From Streptomyces albus subsp. albus (lineage in GTDB: Bacteria > Actinomycetota > Actinomycetes > Streptomycetales > Streptomycetaceae): a DNA stretch of 64,000 nucleotides. Every line of letters starts with the position of its first letter. The stretch's first letter is position 1. The stretch is from NCBI RefSeq assembly GCF_000725885.1, contig NZ_JODR01000002.1:62001-126000 (forward strand), written 5' to 3'. This document shows positions 61,642 through 64,000 of this stretch, in pieces. Made by a program: the position numbers and the translations under genes. The notes under the pieces are model-generated. The model saw only the letters and a program-made list of their open reading frames with translations, did no database searches and was not told the origin of the DNA.

Positions 61642-63336
61642 ATGGCCGACACCTCCGAGCGCCCCCCAGCCCCCGCCCGCCGCAAGACGGGACGCCACCG
61701 CGGCGAAGGGCAGTGGGCCGCTGGTCACTTCACGCCGCTCAACGGCAACGAGCAGACCAAGAAGGACGACGACGGTCTCAATGTGCGGACACGCATTGAG
61801 ACGATCTACGCCCACCGCGGCTTCCAGTCCATCGACGGCTCCGATCTGCGCGGCCGGATGCGCTGGTGGGGCCTCTACACCCAGCGCAAGCCCGGGATCA
61901 GCGGCGGCAAGACCGCCGTCCTGGCGCCGGAGGAGCTGGACGACGAGTACTTCATGCTGCGGGTCCGCATCGACGGCGGTCGGCTGACCACCGGGCAGCT
62001 GCGCGTCATCGGCGACGTCTCCCAGGAGTTCGCCCGCGGCACCGCCGACATCACCGACCGGCAGAACATCCAGTTCCACTGGATCCGCATCGAGGACATG
62101 CCCGAGATCTGGCGGCGGCTGGAGGGTGTGGGGCTGTCCACCACCGAGGCGTGCGGCGACACCCCCCGCGTCATCCTCGGCTCGCCCGTCGCCGGGATCG
62201 CCGAGGACGAGATCATCGACGGCACCCCGGCCATCGAGGAGATCAACCGCCGCGTCGTGGGCAACCCGGCCTATTCGAACCTGCCCCGCAAGTTCAAGAC
62301 GGCCGTCTCCGGATCGCCGCTGCTGGATGTCGCACACGAGATCAACGACGTGGCGTTCGTCGGCGTCGAACACCCCGAGCACGGGCCCGGCTTCGACGTA
62401 TGGGTGGGCGGTGCGCTGTCCACCAACCCCAAACTGGGCGTACGGCTGGGCGCGTGGGTACCGCTGGAGGAGGTCGCCGACGTCCACGAGGGCGTCACCG
62501 GCATCTTCCGCGACTACGGCTACCGGCGGCTGCGCAACCGGGCCCGGCTGAAGTTCCTGATCGCCGACTGGGGCGCGGAGAAGTTCCGGCAGGTGCTGGA
62601 GGACGAGTACCTGGGCCGCAAGCTGCTCGACGGCCCCCCGCCGCAGCAGCCGCCGCAGCAGTGGCGCGACCACATCGGCGTCCACCGGCAGAAGGACGGC
62701 CGCTACTACGTCGGTTTCGCCCCGCGCGTGGGCCGCGTGGACGGCGCGACCCTCAGCAAGATCGCCGACCTGGCGGAGGCCCACGGCTCCGGCCGGGTGC
62801 GCACCACCGTCGAGCAGAAGATGATCGTGCTCGACGTCGAGGAGGACCAGGTGCAGTCGCTGGCCGAGGGCCTGGAGGCGCTCGACCTGACCACCCGGCC
62901 CTCCGTCTTCCGGCGCGGCACCATGGCGTGCACCGGTATCGAGTTCTGCAAGCTGGCCATCGTGGAGACCAAGGGCCGCGGCTCCTGGCTCATCGACGAA
63001 CTGGAGCGTCGGCTGCCCGACTTCGACCAGCCCGTCACCATCAACCTCAACGGCTGCCCCAACTCCTGCGCCCGTATCCAGGTCGCCGACATCGGACTGA
63101 AGGGGCAGCTGGTCACCGACGCGGACGGCAACCAGGTGGAGGGCTTCCAGGTGCACCTGGGCGGCTCGCTCGGCCTGGAGCCGGGCTTCGGCCGCAAGGT
63201 CCGCGGGCTGAAGGTGACCGCCGACGACCTTCCCGACTACATCGAACGTGTGCTGCGGGCCTTCCAGGCGCAGCGCGAGGACGGCGAGCGGTTCGCCCAG
63301 TGGGCGGCGCGCGCCGACGAGAGTGATCTCAAGTGA
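61642..63336 (+). CDS. sir: Ferredoxin-dependent sulfite (nitrite/sulfite) reductase
   Basis: A protein of 564 residues from ATG 61642 with AAGGA nine bases upstream. It carries two ferrite-reductase repeats. Cluster ligands are Cys430 and Cys436 in MACTGIEFCKLAI and Cys472 and Cys476 in LNGCPNSCARIQ, binding the [4Fe-4S] centre bridged to siroheme. Substrate-side basic residues occur in TDRQNIQFHWIRIED near residue 140. It reduces sulfite to sulfide with six electrons. The genes that follow (zinc-ribbon protein, CysH) make sulfite rather than nitrite the likely substrate. Confidence 0.95.
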   Translation: MADTSERPPAPARRKTGRHRGEGQWAAGHFTPLNGNEQTKKDDDGLNVRTRIETIYAHRGFQSIDGSDLRGRMRWWGLYTQRKPGISGGKTAVLAPEELDDEYFMLRVRIDGGRLTTGQLRVIGDVSQEFARGTADITDRQNIQFHWIRIEDMPEIWRRLEGVGLSTTEACGDTPRVILGSPVAGIAEDEIIDGTPAIEEINRRVVGNPAYSNLPRKFKTAVSGSPLLDVAHEINDVAFVGVEHPEHGPGFDVWVGGALSTNPKLGVRLGAWVPLEEVADVHEGVTGIFRDYGYRRLRNRARLKFLIADWGAEKFRQVLEDEYLGRKLLDGPPPQQPPQQWRDHIGVHRQKDGRYYVGFAPRVGRVDGATLSKIADLAEAHGSGRVRTTVEQKMIVLDVEEDQVQSLAEGLEALDLTTRPSVFRRGTMACTGIEFCKLAIVETKGRGSWLIDELERRLPDFDQPVTINLNGCPNSCARIQVADIGLKGQLVTDADGNQVEGFQVHLGGSLGLEPGFGRKVRGLKVTADDLPDYIERVLRAFQAQREDGERFAQWAARADESDLK

Positions 63337-63358
63337 GCCGAGCGGACGGAGACTTCCG

Positions 63359-63553
63359 GTGAGCGAGCGCGCCGCACCGTTCCACTGCCCCTACTGCGGC
63401 GACGAGGACCTGCGCCCCAGCGAGGAGCCGACGGCCCCCGGACAGGGCGCGGCCTGGGAGTGCGCCGCGTGCAACCGGGCCTTCCGGCTGAAATTCCTCG
63501 GGCTGCTGGCCTCCGGGCTGCGGTCGGCACACGGAGAGGACCCCACCCCATGA
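63359..63553 (+). CDS. Small zinc-ribbon protein of the sulfate assimilation operon
   Basis: A protein of 64 residues from GTG 63359 with CGGAG eight bases upstream. Two CxxC pairs, CPYC near residue 9 and CAAC near residue 33, indicate one zinc ribbon or a metal cluster site; the C-terminal half (FRLKFLGLLASGL) is amphipathic. It lies 22 bases after sir and overlaps cysH by four bases (ATGA). The conserved place between sir and cysH suggests an accessory role in sulfate reduction, for example electron transfer or folding, but none is proven. Confidence 0.85.
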   Translation: MSERAAPFHCPYCGDEDLRPSEEPTAPGQGAAWECAACNRAFRLKFLGLLASGLRSAHGEDPTP

Positions 63554-64000
63554 GCACCGCACACATAGCGGAGCAGCGCTCTCCCGAAGAGCTCAGGTCG
63601 CTGGCCGAACAGGCGGGCCGGGACTTCGAGGAGGCGGACGCGCTGGACGTGCTGCGCTGGGCCGCCGGCACGTTCGGGCACCGCTTCTGCGTCACCTCCT
63701 CCATGGAGGACGCCGTCGTCGCCCACCTGGCCTCGCGCGTCTTCCCCGGTGTCCGTGTCGTCTTCCTCGACACCGGCTACCACTTCCCCGAGACCATCGG
63801 CACCCGGGACGCCGTCGAGGCCGTCATGGACGTGGAGGTCATCACCCTCACGCCCCGTCAGTCGGTGGAGCAGCAGGACGCCCAGTACGGGCCGCGGCTC
63901 CACGACCGCGACCCGGACCTGTGCTGTGCGCTGCGCAAGGTGCAGCCGCTGGAGGAAGGGCTGCGCGGCTACGACGCCTGGGCGACCGGGCTGCGCCGCG
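63550..64000 (+). CDS. cysH: Phosphoadenylyl/adenylyl-sulfate reductase, partial (C-terminus off window)
   Basis: The first 150 residues are visible. The PP-loop-type motif appears as CVTSSMEDAVVAHLAS near residue 47, followed by VVFLDTGYHFPETIGTRDAV near residue 70 and the adjacent cysteines Cys125 and Cys126 in DLCCALRKVQPL. The CC pair suggests the [4Fe-4S] enzyme that reduces APS directly; the second Cys pair would lie beyond the window. It makes sulfite for the reductase encoded upstream. Translation is coupled to the zinc-ribbon gene by an ATGA overlap. Confidence 0.95.
   Translation, partial: MSTAHIAEQRSPEELRSLAEQAGRDFEEADALDVLRWAAGTFGHRFCVTSSMEDAVVAHLASRVFPGVRVVFLDTGYHFPETIGTRDAVEAVMDVEVITLTPRQSVEQQDAQYGPRLHDRDPDLCCALRKVQPLEEGLRGYDAWATGLRR

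Overview
The window is a gene-dense stretch of very GC-rich DNA with strong third-position G/C bias, frequent GTG starts, GGAGG-type ribosome binding sites, SCO-like families (DUF574 methyltransferase, DUF5753 regulators, DUF2637, MmyB-type regulators) and a DmdR-type iron box. All of this points to a Streptomyces chromosome or a very close relative. I see no rRNA, tRNA, CRISPR array, transposase or prophage; it looks like chromosomal arm or core-flank DNA.

Layout. 1-4.0 kb: a putative peptide-utilisation cluster (OPT-like transporter cut by the window edge, DUF1177 protein, IclR regulator, peptidase E). 4.1-6.2 kb: HxlR regulator divergent from an imine-reductase-like oxidoreductase, then a helix-turn-helix protein. 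6.3-20.2 kb: a purine catabolism and glyoxylate island: NCS2 urate/xanthine permease, 8-oxoguanine deaminase, uricase and a fused OHCU decarboxylase/HIU hydrolase on the minus strand with a small HTH regulator; then, after a DUF5753 regulator and a DUF574 methyltransferase, hydroxypyruvate isomerase, tartronate semialdehyde reductase, glyoxylate carboligase and catalase on the plus strand. 20.5-24.0 kb: a zinc-ribbon protein, an acyl-CoA synthetase and a membrane-anchored endonuclease/exonuclease/phosphatase protein. 24.1-32.9 kb: the upper purine pathway: XdhC maturation factor, AzgA-type purine permease, three-subunit xanthine dehydrogenase and a divergent PucR regulator. 33-40.7 kb: TPR protein, GntR regulator, iron-regulated FhuF-like reductase, DUF2637 membrane protein, degenerate PP2C protein and an Ada-AlkA DNA repair fusion. 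41-45.5 kb: RsgA, BrkB/YihY membrane protein, AidB. 45.6-52 kb: TetR regulator with KAS III, NUDIX, PfkB sugar kinase and a Tat-exported phosphatase. 51.1-56 kb: an MmyB-type regulator divergent from an SDR/SDR/tautomerase set, followed by acylphosphatase, Mut7-C and a small hypothetical gene; three genes here carry frameshifts. 55.9-61.2 kb: tyrosine phosphatase-like protein, SRPBCC protein, MFS exporter, ABC-class ATPase, GNAT. 61.3-64 kb: the start of an assimilatory sulfate reduction operon (leader peptide, sulfite reductase, zinc-ribbon protein, CysH cut by the window end).

How it works together. Hypoxanthine or xanthine is oxidised by xanthine dehydrogenase to urate; uricase, HIU hydrolase and OHCU decarboxylase take urate to allantoin. 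Glyoxylate (the eventual product of allantoin breakdown, whose enzymes are not in this window) is condensed by Gcl and reduced by GlxR. The most notable regulatory signal is an identical 17-base element, TTCAACAAACTGTTGAC, overlapping the -35 box of both the uricase operon and the catalase gene. It would couple production of H2O2 by uricase to its removal. The most notable sequence anomaly is the cluster of three apparent single-base frameshifts between 53.3 and 55.8 kb.
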